Assembly (NCBI GenBank): GCA_023142175.1
Contig: JAGLJX010000044.1
Location: 1-16,499 of the forward strand
Direction: 5' to 3'
Length of the DNA: 16,499 nt
Source of the DNA: Emcibacter sp.
Lineage (GTDB): Bacteria; Pseudomonadota; Alphaproteobacteria; Sphingomonadales; Emcibacteraceae
Each line of letters opens with the position of its first letter. Position 1 is the first letter of the stretch. The position numbers and the translations under genes were made by a program. Below, piece after piece: positions 1 through 7,636 of the stretch. The notes under the pieces are model-generated. The model was not told the origin of the DNA. It saw nothing but the letters and a program-made list of their open reading frames with translations, and searched no databases.

Positions 1-260
1 AATGGTATGTGGATGAGATTTATGACTTCCTGTTTGTCAAACCTGCCAAGAAACTGGGGGTTTTCCTTTGGAAGAAGGGCGATGAGAATATCATCGACCG
101 GTATGGTCCGGATGGTGCGGTGAGCGGTGTTCTGACACTGGCCCGTAAATTTAAGGCATTGCAGAGTGGTTATGTCTACCATTATGCCTTTGCCATGTTA
201 ATGGGCGTTGCTGCCTTCGTCACCTGGTTCGCCTTTATTTCTGGCGGGGGAGCAAGCTAA
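1..260 (+). CDS. nuoL: NADH-quinone oxidoreductase subunit L, C-terminal end (partial)
   Basis: This is the last ~86 codons of NuoL, the distal antiporter-like subunit of the respiratory complex I membrane arm; the reading frame enters from before the window at base 3. The visible text ([19 protein letters not shown], then a GPDG turn) matches the usual NuoL C-terminus, where the lateral helix is followed by a last transmembrane helix. That helix is visible here in the final ~30 residues ([19 protein letters not shown]). The stop codon TAA shares one base with the nuoM start (taATG), so the two are translationally coupled. The identification rests on this tail plus the adjacent nuoM and nuoN. 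The GTG at base 9 is an internal valine codon, not a start. Confidence 0.93.
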   Translation, partial: WYVDEIYDFLFVKPAKKLGVFLWKKGDENIIDRYGPDGAVSGVLTLARKFKALQSGYVYHYAFAMLMGVAAFVTWFAFISGGGAS

Positions 261-1759
261 TGGAACATTTCCCAATTCTTTCGATTATCACCTTTCTGCC
301 GTTACTCGGTGTGGTATTTGTTTTGCTGACCAAGGGTGAGAACGCTGACCGCAATGCGCGCAATGCCGCCCTGTGGGTTACGGTTTTCACCTTTTTCGCC
401 TCCCTGATCCTATGGTTCAGTTTCGACAAGACAACCGCCGATTTCCAATTTGTGGAAAAAACAAGCTGGCTTGGCGATAACATCAATTACCATATGGGTA
501 TTGACGGGATTTCAATCCTGTTTGTCATGCTGACCACCTTTATCATGCCAATCGTTATCCTGACGGGATGGGATGTGATTAAGGACCGGGTCAAGGAATA
601 TCTGATTGCCTTTCTGATTCTGGAAACATTGATGATCGGGGTCTTTTGCTCCTTGGATATTGTGTTATTCTACCTGTTCTTTGAAGGCGGCCTGATCCCC
701 ATGTTCCTGATCATCGGGGTATGGGGCGGTGCGAGGAGGGTTTATGCTTCCTACAAGCTGTTCCTATATACGCTGCTTGGCTCTGTGCTGATGCTTCTGG
801 CTATGCTCTATATGTATTTTCAGGCGGGTACGACCGATATTCCAACCTTGATGCAATATGGGTTTGACACCAATGCGCAAGTCTGGCTGTTCTTAGCTTT
901 CTTTGCTTCATTCGCGGTCAAGATGCCCATGTGGCCGGTCCATACGTGGCTGCCCGATGCCCATGTGCAGGCACCAACAGCCGGTTCGGTTATCTTGGCG
1001 GGTATCCTGCTTAAGATGGGTGGATATGGCTTCCTGCGCTTCTCCCTGCCTATGTTTCCGGTAGCATCGGTGGAGCTTGCTTGGTTGATTTATACACTGT
1101 CGGTGATTGCTATTATCTATACCTCGCTTGTTGCCTTGATGCAGCAGGATATGAAAAAGCTGATTGCTTATTCTTCTGTGGCTCATATGGGTTTTGTAAC
1201 GCTCGGTATTTTCACTTTTAACTCTCAGGGTATTGAGGGCGCGATCATGGTGATGCTGGCGCATGGATTGGTGGCAAGTGCCTTGTTCCTATGTGTAGGG
1301 GTTATTTATGACAGGCTTCATACTCGCGATATTGAACGATACGGCGGGCTTGTGAATATCATGCCGAAATATGCGCTGACATTTATGTTCTTTGTCATGG
1401 CATCGGTTGGGTTGCCGGGAACCGGTAACTTTGTTGGTGAAATTCTGGTGCTGATCGGCTTATTTAAGGTTAGCATCTGGGCAACATTCTTCGCGGCAAC
1501 AGGACTTATTCTGGGCGCAGCATATATGCTGTGGCTCTATCGTAAGGTCGTGTTTGGCGAACTGGTTAAACAAGATCTGAAAAATATGCTGGATATGAGC
1601 AAGCGGGAAATACTTATATTCGCGCCCTTGGTATTCTTCACCATCTGGATGGGGATTTACCCCTCAACATTTATGGATTTCATGCATGTGTCCGTTGAAA
1701 ACCTTATTACCAATCATCAGGCAGCCCTTATTGCGGCTGCTGAAACAGCAGTGCATTAG
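260..1759 (+). CDS. nuoM: NADH-quinone oxidoreductase subunit M
   Basis: NuoM (499 aa; the family is about 500) is a 14-helix antiporter-like, proton-pumping subunit of complex I in the inner membrane. The charged residues of the proton path are present: E142 in FFEGGLIPM (equivalent to E. coli Glu144), K221 in [19 protein letters not shown]252 in ILLKMGGYG, and E394 in GTGNFVGE (equivalent to Glu407). The signature [20 protein letters not shown] lies at residues 228-247. The ATG start overlaps the nuoL stop by one base and is preceded by GGGGGAG about 10 nt upstream. It lies between nuoL and nuoN in the universal nuoLMN order, and nothing about it is unusual. Confidence 0.98.
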   Translation: MEHFPILSIITFLPLLGVVFVLLTKGENADRNARNAALWVTVFTFFASLILWFSFDKTTADFQFVEKTSWLGDNINYHMGIDGISILFVMLTTFIMPIVILTGWDVIKDRVKEYLIAFLILETLMIGVFCSLDIVLFYLFFEGGLIPMFLIIGVWGGARRVYASYKLFLYTLLGSVLMLLAMLYMYFQAGTTDIPTLMQYGFDTNAQVWLFLAFFASFAVKMPMWPVHTWLPDAHVQAPTAGSVILAGILLKMGGYGFLRFSLPMFPVASVELAWLIYTLSVIAIIYTSLVALMQQDMKKLIAYSSVAHMGFVTLGIFTFNSQGIEGAIMVMLAHGLVASALFLCVGVIYDRLHTRDIERYGGLVNIMPKYALTFMFFVMASVGLPGTGNFVGEILVLIGLFKVSIWATFFAATGLILGAAYMLWLYRKVVFGELVKQDLKNMLDMSKREILIFAPLVFFTIWMGIYPSTFMDFMHVSVENLITNHQAALIAAAETAVH

Positions 1760-1771
1760 GGAGAAATCAAG

Positions 1772-3262
1772 ATGACTGAAACAATGCTTCCTAATCTGGC
1801 ACCGGCATATGGCGAAATTCTCATGGCCATTGGTGCTATGGCCTTGCTCATGCTGGGTGTGTTTCGTGGCAACAAGTCCACGGGCTTTGTGTCGCTGATG
1901 GCCGCGGCGCTGATGATCGTGACCCTGTTTATTACGGTGACATGGGGTGAGACTGCGGTTTATACCTTCGGTGATATGTTCGTGGTGGATCGTTTTACTT
2001 CCTTCATGAAAATACTGGTGCTGATTGCCTCTGCCTTCGCGGTGCTTATGTCCGTACAGTATTTTCGCGATGAGCAGGAGGAGAGATTTGAATATCCCAT
2101 ATTAATCCTGCTAGCGACCCTCGGTATGATGGTTATGGTTTCGGCCAATGACCTGATGTCACTCTATATGGGGCTGGAACTGCAATCCCTCAGCCTTTAT
2201 GTGCTGGCGTCCATTCGTCGGGATAGCGAGCTTGCCACCGAAGCGGGCTTGAAATATTTTGTGCTTGGCGCTTTGTCGTCCGGTATGTTGTTGTTTGGTA
2301 GCTCCCTGATATATGGCTTTGTCGGCAGCACTAATTTTACTGTTATCGGCGCTAATCTTGCTCATGCAAGCGCACATGGTCCTGATATCGGCGTGATCGT
2401 TGGTATGGTCTTGGTGCTGGCGGGGCTGGCTTTCAAAATTTCTGCTGTACCGTTTCATATGTGGACACCGGATGTTTATCAGGGCGCACCAACCCCCGTG
2501 ACAGCTTTCTTTGCCGTTGCGCCAAAGGTAGCTGCTCTGGCCCTGTTGGTTCGGGTGCTTTATGTTCCGTTCGGTGAATTATCGGAATCATGGTCTCAGG
2601 TGATCGTCTTTATGTCTCTGGCCTCTATGGTGCTGGGTTCTGTGGCTGCTGTGGTGCAAACCAATATCAAGCGGCTTATGGCCTATAGTTCTATCGGGCA
2701 TATCGGTTTTGCGCTGGTTGGTCTGGCGGCGGGTAGTCAAGAGGGTATTCGTGGTCTGGTTATTTACATGACTATTTATCTGGTGATGAATGTGGGTGCA
2801 TTTGCCTGCATCCTGTCCATGCGCCGCAAAAACGGCATGGTTGAGGATATTTCTGACCTGTCCGGCCTTGCCCAGACGCGCCCCGGTATGGCGGCGGCTC
2901 TGGCCATCTTTATGCTGTCACTGGCGGGTATTCCTCCACTGGCGGGATTCTGGGGTAAGTGGTATGTGTTCAAGGCGGTTATCGCCACCGCCGTTGCGGA
3001 TCCCATGGCGACCAATTATGGACTGATTGCCCTTGCGGTGATCGGGGTGATTGCCAGTGTGGTTGGCGCTTATTACTACCTCAATGTGGTTAAGGTCATG
3101 TATTTCAATGAGCCGGAGGGTGAATTTGTACCTCAGAAATCATTCAATATGACCGCTATCATGGGGGTCGGTGCCGCACTTTTGATCCTGTTCCTTCTGC
3201 CACAGATTAACGCCCCGGTTCTCGAATATGCCAGAATGGCTGCCGCGGCTTTGATCTCGTAA
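1772..3262 (+). CDS. nuoN: NADH-quinone oxidoreductase subunit N
   Basis: NuoN (496 aa) is the third antiporter-like proton-pumping subunit of complex I and the usual last gene of the nuo operon. Key residues can be seen: E136 in [15 protein letters not shown] (E. coli Glu133), K222 in [20 protein letters not shown] (Lys217), K252 in [11 protein letters not shown] (Lys247), and K396 in GFWGKWYVF (Lys395). The protein is hydrophobic throughout, as expected for 14 helices. The ATG follows a GGGAGAA Shine-Dalgarno 12 nt after the nuoM stop. The next gene starts only 3 nt downstream, so the nuo transcript probably continues into birA. Confidence 0.98.
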   Translation: MTETMLPNLAPAYGEILMAIGAMALLMLGVFRGNKSTGFVSLMAAALMIVTLFITVTWGETAVYTFGDMFVVDRFTSFMKILVLIASAFAVLMSVQYFRDEQEERFEYPILILLATLGMMVMVSANDLMSLYMGLELQSLSLYVLASIRRDSELATEAGLKYFVLGALSSGMLLFGSSLIYGFVGSTNFTVIGANLAHASAHGPDIGVIVGMVLVLAGLAFKISAVPFHMWTPDVYQGAPTPVTAFFAVAPKVAALALLVRVLYVPFGELSESWSQVIVFMSLASMVLGSVAAVVQTNIKRLMAYSSIGHIGFALVGLAAGSQEGIRGLVIYMTIYLVMNVGAFACILSMRRKNGMVEDISDLSGLAQTRPGMAAALAIFMLSLAGIPPLAGFWGKWYVFKAVIATAVADPMATNYGLIALAVIGVIASVVGAYYYLNVVKVMYFNEPEGEFVPQKSFNMTAIMGVGAALLILFLLPQINAPVLEYARMAAAALIS

Positions 3263-3265
3263 ATC

Positions 3266-4021
3266 ATGGCTTTGCAAAGCTCTTTCAATATGCCCGAAGG
3301 TTACGACCTTCGGGCATTTGACGTTCTGGACAGCACAAATGCACAATGCCGCCGTATTGCGGACGAGGGCTACGCGGGCAATGTCTGGGTCGTGAGCAGT
3401 GAGCAGTCCGCAGGACGGGGTCGCCGTGGCCGGGAATGGGTATCGCGTCAGGGCAATCTCTTTGCATCTCTGCTATATGGCATCGACTGCGATCTTGGCA
3501 CCGCCTCACAGCTTTCTTTTGTGACGGCATTGGCGGTTCGGGATACCGTGGCGGATATTTTGCAATCCAGCGGTCATGTGCAATGCAAATGGCCCAATGA
3601 TATTCTGGTGGGGGCTAAGAAAATTTCCGGCATTTTGCTGGAAACGGCGGGGCAGGGCGGCGCGACACCCTCTCACGTTATCATCGGCATTGGCATCAAT
3701 GTTAAGCATCATCCTTCGAGGTCACAATATCCCGCCACCAACCTGAAGCATGAAAATGCCGAGACTGAACTGGAACAGGTTATGGAAAGTCTTATGGTGT
3801 CTATGGATCACTGGATATCCCGTTGGAAAGATCATGGCTTTGGTTTGATCCGCAAGGTATGGAAAGACAATGCTATGGGATTGGGGGAGGAAATTATCGT
3901 TCGTTTGCCGGATGGGGAGCTGCGGGGCCGCTTTGTCGATCTGGACGAAAATGGCGCACTAATACTTGCGGTGGGGAACGAAAGACGACATATTACCGCA
4001 GGTGATGTTTTTTTCGCTTAA
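3266..4021 (+). CDS. birA: Biotin--[acetyl-CoA-carboxylase] ligase, monofunctional
   Basis: This enzyme activates biotin with ATP and attaches it to the biotin carrier domain of acyl-CoA carboxylases in the cytoplasm. It is 251 aa and begins directly with the catalytic domain: DSTN at 22-25, the biotinoyl-AMP loop GRGRRGREW at 50-58, KWPND at 108-112, and KISGILLE with the likely catalytic lysine at K119. A small C-terminal SH3-like domain follows (LPDGELRGRFVDLDENGALIL). There is no N-terminal winged helix, so unlike E. coli BirA it should not repress the biotin genes. The ATG at 3266 is 3 nt after the nuoN stop, has no clear Shine-Dalgarno and probably relies on coupling. M9 (3290) is an alternative start and lies inside a strong palindrome. 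Confidence 0.95.
   Translation: MALQSSFNMPEGYDLRAFDVLDSTNAQCRRIADEGYAGNVWVVSSEQSAGRGRRGREWVSRQGNLFASLLYGIDCDLGTASQLSFVTALAVRDTVADILQSSGHVQCKWPNDILVGAKKISGILLETAGQGGATPSHVIIGIGINVKHHPSRSQYPATNLKHENAETELEQVMESLMVSMDHWISRWKDHGFGLIRKVWKDNAMGLGEEIIVRLPDGELRGRFVDLDENGALILAVGNERRHITAGDVFFA
3290..3317 (+). repeat. Perfect 11-bp inverted repeat inside the 5' end of birA
   Basis: ATGCCCGAAGG (3290-3300) and CCTTCGGGCAT (3307-3317) are exact reverse complements around the 6-nt loop TTACGA. This makes a very stable hairpin covering codons 9-18 of birA, just after the end of nuoN. Only TTTG follows, so it is not a standard intrinsic terminator. The second in-frame ATG (codon 9) sits in the stem. What is seen is the palindrome; a role in attenuation, RNA stability or start selection is inference. 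Confidence 0.8.
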
Positions 4022-4030
4022 GGATGAATT

Positions 4031-4813
4031 ATGCTTCTTGCTATTGATGCCGGAAATACAAATATTGTTTTTGCCATACATGACGGGGCGGAGCTTCGTC
4101 ATAAATGGCGTATATCAAGCACGTCGAGCCGAACCGCCGATGAATATATGGTGTGGTTGACCCAATTGATGAATCTTGAAGGTATTTCACCGAAGAATAT
4201 TACCGGCGCAATTATCGCGACTGTGGTGCCGCAGGCCTTATTTCCCTTACAGCTTCTCTGTCGGCGTTATTTTAACTGCACGGCTTTGGTTGTTGGGGAA
4301 GATAACCTTGATTTGGGCCTGTTGGTTAAACTGGACAATCCGAAAGAGGTCGGTGCGGACCGACTTGTGAATTCGGTTGCCGCCCATAAAAAATACGGTG
4401 GCCCCATGATCATAATAGATTTCGGCACCGCGACCACATTTGATATCATTGACAAACACGGCAATTATTGCGGCGGTATTATCTCGCCCGGTGTTAACCT
4501 TTCGGTGGAAGCCTTGCATATGGCGGCGGCGAAACTGCCCCGCGTTGCGGTTGAAAAACCGGATCAGGTCATCGGTACGGGAACGGTAACCGCCATTCAG
4601 TCCGGCATTTTCTGGGGCTATGTGGGGCTGGTCGAAGGGGTTGTTCAGCGCATCAAGCAAGAGTTTTCTGAAAACCATCCGAATGTGACGATGAAAGTTC
4701 TGGCAACAGGCGGTCTGGCGCCCTTGTTTATGGATGAGGTAGAGGCTATAGAGGTTGTCGATCAGGAATTGACCACCTATGGTCTTTTCGAAATTTATAG
4801 CCGGAATATATAA
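4031..4813 (+). CDS. coaX: Type III pantothenate kinase
   Basis: CoaX phosphorylates pantothenate with ATP, the first committed step of coenzyme A synthesis. It uses the ASKHA fold and is not feedback-inhibited by CoA as type I enzymes are (known for the family). The length of 260 aa is normal. Motifs: DAGNT phosphate loop at 6-10, GADR at 108-111 with the expected catalytic aspartate D110, GTATTFD at 132-138, GGIISPGVNLS at 148-158, and a late TGG. An AGGA Shine-Dalgarno lies about 7 nt before the ATG, and the gap after birA is 9 nt. The birA-coaX pair next to nuoN is a recurrent alphaproteobacterial arrangement (established knowledge). Confidence 0.97.
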   Translation: MLLAIDAGNTNIVFAIHDGAELRHKWRISSTSSRTADEYMVWLTQLMNLEGISPKNITGAIIATVVPQALFPLQLLCRRYFNCTALVVGEDNLDLGLLVKLDNPKEVGADRLVNSVAAHKKYGGPMIIIDFGTATTFDIIDKHGNYCGGIISPGVNLSVEALHMAAAKLPRVAVEKPDQVIGTGTVTAIQSGIFWGYVGLVEGVVQRIKQEFSENHPNVTMKVLATGGLAPLFMDEVEAIEVVDQELTTYGLFEIYSRNI

Positions 4814-4818
4814 AATAT

Positions 4819-6492
4819 ATGCCACAGCGTAACCATAAAGATGACCTGTATTTCCTGCCCCTTGGTGGGTCGGGTGAGATTGGTATGAACCTGAACCTGT
4901 ATAAGACACAGGGCAAATGGCTGATGGTGGATTGCGGCATTAGCTTTGCAGACACCTATCTGCCGGGTATTGACCTGATCATGCCCAATACAAATTATAT
5001 TGAGCAACGCCAAGACAATCTGGTGGGCCTTATCATCACCCATGCCCATGAGGATCATGTGGGGGCCTTGGCGCACCTTTGGCGGCGGTTTCGCTGTCCG
5101 GTCTATGCCACGCCCTTTACCATGATTATAATCCGGCTTAAACTTGCCGAAGCAGGGCTTCTAGATGAGGTTCCCCTGATCGAAGTGCCTTTGGAAGGTA
5201 GTGTTGAGGTTGGCCCCTTCACGGTGGATTTTATATCCCTGACCCATTCCATACCGGAACCTAACGCCGTACGTATAACCACGGAGGCGGGAACAATATT
5301 CCATACCGGAGACTGGAAACTGGACCCGGAGCCGCTACTGGGCGAAAAAACAAATGAAGACCGGATGCGACAGGTTGGGGATGAGGGTGTTCTGGCGCTG
5401 GTGTGCGATTCCACCAATGTTTTTAATGTGGAGCCTTCGGGATCGGAAAGTAAGGTCCGGGACAGTATCACCCAGATGTTATCGGCGAAAAAGGGCAAAG
5501 TTTTTTGCGCTACATTCTCATCCAACGTGGCGCGGGTGGATACGCTGGCACAGGCCGCGAGGCATAATGGCCGCGAGGTCTGTTTGGTGGGCCGGTCGCT
5601 GAAGAGGAATGTTGCTGCTGCTATAGAAGCCGGATATCTGAAGGATTTCCCAAGAGTAGTGGATGAAGCGCAAGCGGGCTACCTACCCAACGAGAAAATC
5701 TTATACATCTGTACCGGATGTCAGGGAGAGGCACGGGCGGCGCTGATGCGTATCGCACAGGGCAATAGCCGGGATGTGACCATCGCCAAGGGCGACACCG
5801 TGATATTTTCGTCCAAAATCATACCGGGCAATGAATTGCATATTGGACGATTACATAATGCGCTTGTGGAGATTGGTGCGGAAATCATCACGGAAAAGGA
5901 TGCCTTCGTCCATGTTTCCGGCCATCCGGGACAGATGGAGCTTAGCCAAATGTATGACTGGATACGCCCCGAAATACTGGTTCCGGTTCATGGGGAACTG
6001 CGCCATATGAAACGGCAGGCGGAATTTGGTAAGGGCGCAGGTATCAAAAATGCCATTGTTCCCCGGAATGGCACGTTAATCAGGTTGGCGCCCGGCCCGG
6101 CAAAAATTGTCGAATATGTTGATGTGGGGCGCTTTGCTCTCGATGGTCAGTTTATCATTCCGGCGGATGATGACGCCATTGTGACACGCCGCCGTATGCT
6201 ATATAATGGTGCCCTTGTGGTAGCTTTGGTGATTGATGGGAAAGGCGCGTTTCTGGCCGTACCAGAGATCACTAATCTGGGCAGCCCGGATGCGGGAATG
6301 GAACGGTTTGAAGATGTTATCATAGAGGCCGTTTTTGCAGCGGCGGATAAATTGACCAGCAAACAGCGGGCCGATAAGAATAAACTGGCGGAAGCAGTTC
6401 GCGTACAAGCCCGAAAAGCCGCTAAAAATTATACATTCAAGGAAAAAGGGCCGCTGACCACGGTCACTGTGACACAGATAAAGAAAGACTAG
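4819..6492 (+). CDS. rnj: Ribonuclease J
   Basis: RNase J is a cytoplasmic zinc-dependent 5'-3' exo- and endoribonuclease for rRNA maturation and mRNA decay. The metallo-beta-lactamase core carries HAHEDH at 75-80, H143 in LTHSIPE, and D165 in FHTGDWKLDP. The beta-CASP region has CDSTN at 197-201, SGHPGQ at 367-372, and VPVHGE at 388-393, followed by a C-terminal domain to residue 557, the usual length. The ATG lies 5 nt after the coaX stop in an AT-rich sequence with no evident Shine-Dalgarno, so coupling to coaX translation is likely. Its presence between cofactor genes is typical of alphaproteobacteria, which use RNase J alongside RNase E. Confidence 0.97.
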   Translation: MPQRNHKDDLYFLPLGGSGEIGMNLNLYKTQGKWLMVDCGISFADTYLPGIDLIMPNTNYIEQRQDNLVGLIITHAHEDHVGALAHLWRRFRCPVYATPFTMIIIRLKLAEAGLLDEVPLIEVPLEGSVEVGPFTVDFISLTHSIPEPNAVRITTEAGTIFHTGDWKLDPEPLLGEKTNEDRMRQVGDEGVLALVCDSTNVFNVEPSGSESKVRDSITQMLSAKKGKVFCATFSSNVARVDTLAQAARHNGREVCLVGRSLKRNVAAAIEAGYLKDFPRVVDEAQAGYLPNEKILYICTGCQGEARAALMRIAQGNSRDVTIAKGDTVIFSSKIIPGNELHIGRLHNALVEIGAEIITEKDAFVHVSGHPGQMELSQMYDWIRPEILVPVHGELRHMKRQAEFGKGAGIKNAIVPRNGTLIRLAPGPAKIVEYVDVGRFALDGQFIIPADDDAIVTRRRMLYNGALVVALVIDGKGAFLAVPEITNLGSPDAGMERFEDVIIEAVFAAADKLTSKQRADKNKLAEAVRVQARKAAKNYTFKEKGPLTTVTVTQIKKD

Positions 6493-6494
6493 GT

Positions 6495-6899
6495 ATGATC
6501 GGAAAGTTAAACCATGTTGCCATTGCAGTGCCGGATATGGACGCGGCGGTGGCATTATACCGTGATACGATGGGGGCCAAAGTATCCGAGGCCAAGGATC
6601 AGCCGGATCATGGGGTGGTGACTGTGTTTGTGGAATTGCCGGGGACCAAGATAGAACTGCTTTATCCGTTGGGAGATGATTCTCCTATCAGTCGTTTTCT
6701 GGAAAAAAATAAATCCGGCGGGATTCATCATATATGTTACGAGGTAGAGGATATTCACGCAGCACGGGACAGGCTAGTGGCCGATGGCCTGCGCATATTA
6801 GGATCAGGCGAACCTAAAATTGGTGCCCACGGTAAACCGATTTTGTTTTTGCATCCGAAAGATTTGTTGGGCACATTGGTAGAATTGGAAGAGGTATAA
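6495..6899 (+). CDS. mce: Methylmalonyl-CoA epimerase
   Basis: This VOC-superfamily metalloenzyme (134 aa) interconverts (S)- and (R)-methylmalonyl-CoA so that propionyl-CoA carbon can reach succinyl-CoA. The fold shows as two beta-alpha-beta-beta-beta halves. The likely metal ligands are H7 (LNHVAIAV), H79 (GGIHHICYEV) and E130 (GTLVELEEV), with E54 (TKIELL) near the position of the family's second ligand. The HPKDLLGTLVEL ending is typical of the epimerase rather than of glyoxalase I. The ATG follows the rnj stop by 2 nt with only a weak AGGT in front. It lies directly before a DUF1467 gene, a common alphaproteobacterial pairing. Confidence 0.94.
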   Translation: MIGKLNHVAIAVPDMDAAVALYRDTMGAKVSEAKDQPDHGVVTVFVELPGTKIELLYPLGDDSPISRFLEKNKSGGIHHICYEVEDIHAARDRLVADGLRILGSGEPKIGAHGKPILFLHPKDLLGTLVELEEV

Positions 6900-6900
6900 A

Positions 6901-7143
6901 ATGACAATCGCAAATCATCTTGTTGTATTTCTGGTCTGTTGGTGGTTAGTGCTTTTCATGGTGCTGCCTTGGGGTATAAAAGGTCATCATGAAAGTACCG
7001 AAGACTATGAAGCAGGCATAGAGCCCGGCTCACCCGTGAAGCCGAATATAAAGAAGAAAATGCTGATTACGACAGGCATCACAATTGTTATCTGGGCCAT
7101 ATTCTGGGCCGTGGTAGAATCCGATCTTATTTCAATAAGCTAG
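6901..7143 (+). CDS. DUF1467 family small inner-membrane protein
   Basis: This is an 80-aa protein with two predicted transmembrane helices (about residues 7-24 and 54-72). They are joined by a hydrophilic loop with GHHESTEDYEAGIEPGSP and a basic KKK before helix 2. The WWLVLFMVLPWGIKG start and the acidic proline-containing loop fit DUF1467, an uncharacterised alphaproteobacterial family usually found next to mce. It has a GAGGT Shine-Dalgarno inside the mce end and starts 1 nt after the mce stop, so it is the last gene of the nuo-to-mce run. Function is unknown. In many relatives proS follows here; in this window the run ends instead in a gene-free region. Confidence 0.85.
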   Translation: MTIANHLVVFLVCWWLVLFMVLPWGIKGHHESTEDYEAGIEPGSPVKPNIKKKMLITTGITIVIWAIFWAVVESDLISIS

Positions 7144-7433
7144 AATATTTTGAGACTCAGTCCCCGACTTTATTGCAGGTATTCATTGGAAATCTGCTAA
7201 ATTCTTGCGCAAAGGCTTCATTTACTGCAATTTTTCTTTGGCCGTATAGAGTGTGACAAAAATGCTCATTAAGGTTAAATAATGAGGTATATCGTTGAAA
7301 ATAAAAGTATTTTCCGGTTTATAACAACTGTTGCATAAATAGCACAGTGTGTTTTTCATGTTGTGGCTAACATATTGTAAAATAAAGGTAATTTTTCCCT
7401 TGATTTTGCATTTTAACGGCCTAAATATAGAGA
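7144..7433. other. AT-rich gene-free region upstream of the sRNA
   Basis: No convincing coding region was found on either strand. Visible elements are weak. ATTGCAG (7172-7178) pairs with CTGCAAT (7225-7231) across a 46-nt loop and is followed by a T-rich run, so it could end the upstream operon. An AT-only hairpin GAAAATA/TATTTTC occupies 7297-7314. A possible promoter is TTGAAA (7295-7300), 17 nt, TTTATA (7318-7323). None is strong. The AT-richness contrasts with the flanking genes. Confidence 0.5.
7400..7428 (+). promoter_or_regulatory. Predicted sigma-70 promoter of the small RNA
   Basis: TTGATT (7400-7405) and TAAATA (7422-7427) are separated by 16 nt. They would place the transcription start near 7434, just before the first stem-loop of the sRNA. 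The assignment is by eye from consensus similarity and position. Confidence 0.45.
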
Positions 7434-7530
7434 AGAGAGATACTCTTGGTGTAGGAGTATTTTTCTTGCCCTTCGTGGGCGTTTCCTCCCTAAACTTGGG
7501 CCACTCTGTTTATTCAGAGTGGTCTTTTTT
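7434..7530 (+). ncRNA. Small regulatory RNA, suhB/mmgR (alpha-r8)-like
   Basis: A compact RNA of about 97 nt is visible from structure alone. Stem-loop 1 is ATACTC (7440-7445) with GAGTAT (7455-7460) around a 9-nt loop. Stem-loop 2 is GCCC (7468-7471) with GGGC (7477-7480) around UUCGU. Then comes an unpaired segment GUUUCCUCCCUAAACUUGGG (7481-7500) that can pair with Shine-Dalgarno sequences. Last is a terminator hairpin with CCACTCTG/CAGAGTGG and a T run. From memory, this layout and the UUUCCUCCCUAAACUUGGGCC text match the alphaproteobacterial suhB/mmgR (alpha-r8) family, which in Sinorhizobium controls polyhydroxybutyrate accumulation. Other alphaproteobacterial CCUCCC-carrying families (alpha-r14, alpha-r15) are alternatives. 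The 5' end is inferred from the promoter. Confidence 0.68.
7499..7530 (+). terminator. Rho-independent terminator of the small RNA
   Basis: CCACTCTG (7501-7508) and CAGAGTGG (7515-7522) form a perfect 8-bp stem with loop TTTATT. It can be extended by G-U and G-C pairs to 10 bp and is followed by TCTTTTTT (7523-7530). It separates the sRNA from trpS, about 107 nt upstream of the trpS start. Confidence 0.9.
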
Positions 7531-7546
7531 ATTACATATCATCCTC

Positions 7547-7591
7547 TTGACCATAAAGTATTTTGCGGCCATAAGTCACGTCTGTTATAAA
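7547..7591 (+). promoter_or_regulatory. Candidate trpS promoter(s)
   Basis: Two overlapping sigma-70-like options lie between the sRNA terminator and trpS. One is TTGACC (7547-7552), 17 nt, CATAAG (7570-7575). The other is TTGCGG (7563-7568), 17 nt, TATAAA (7586-7591). A promoter is expected here because the terminator at 7499-7530 would block read-through. Which one is used cannot be decided from sequence. Confidence 0.35.
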
Positions 7592-7636
7592 ATAGATAAT
7601 CGGGATATGTCCAAAATATCCTTAAGGAATAAAAAT

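Noticed and set aside
3266..4021. Bifunctional BirA acting as a biotin repressor
   Set aside because: There is no N-terminal helix-turn-helix; the protein begins with the ligase domain.
4247..4909. Minus-strand open frame of ~220 codons opposite coaX/rnj
   Set aside because: It lies wholly opposite the well-supported coaX and the start of rnj, has a low-complexity composition without recognisable motifs, and no ribosome site; a shadow of the coding strand.
7349..7636. Open frame extending trpS upstream by ~96 codons
   Set aside because: It runs through the sRNA and its terminator, looks unlike any synthetase, and the ATG at 7637 has a good Shine-Dalgarno and the family N-terminus.
7434..7636. 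Trp leader peptide / attenuator for trpS
   Set aside because: No tandem Trp codons, no clear leader ORF with a Shine-Dalgarno, and no competing anti-terminator pairing was seen; the structure fits a stand-alone sRNA better.
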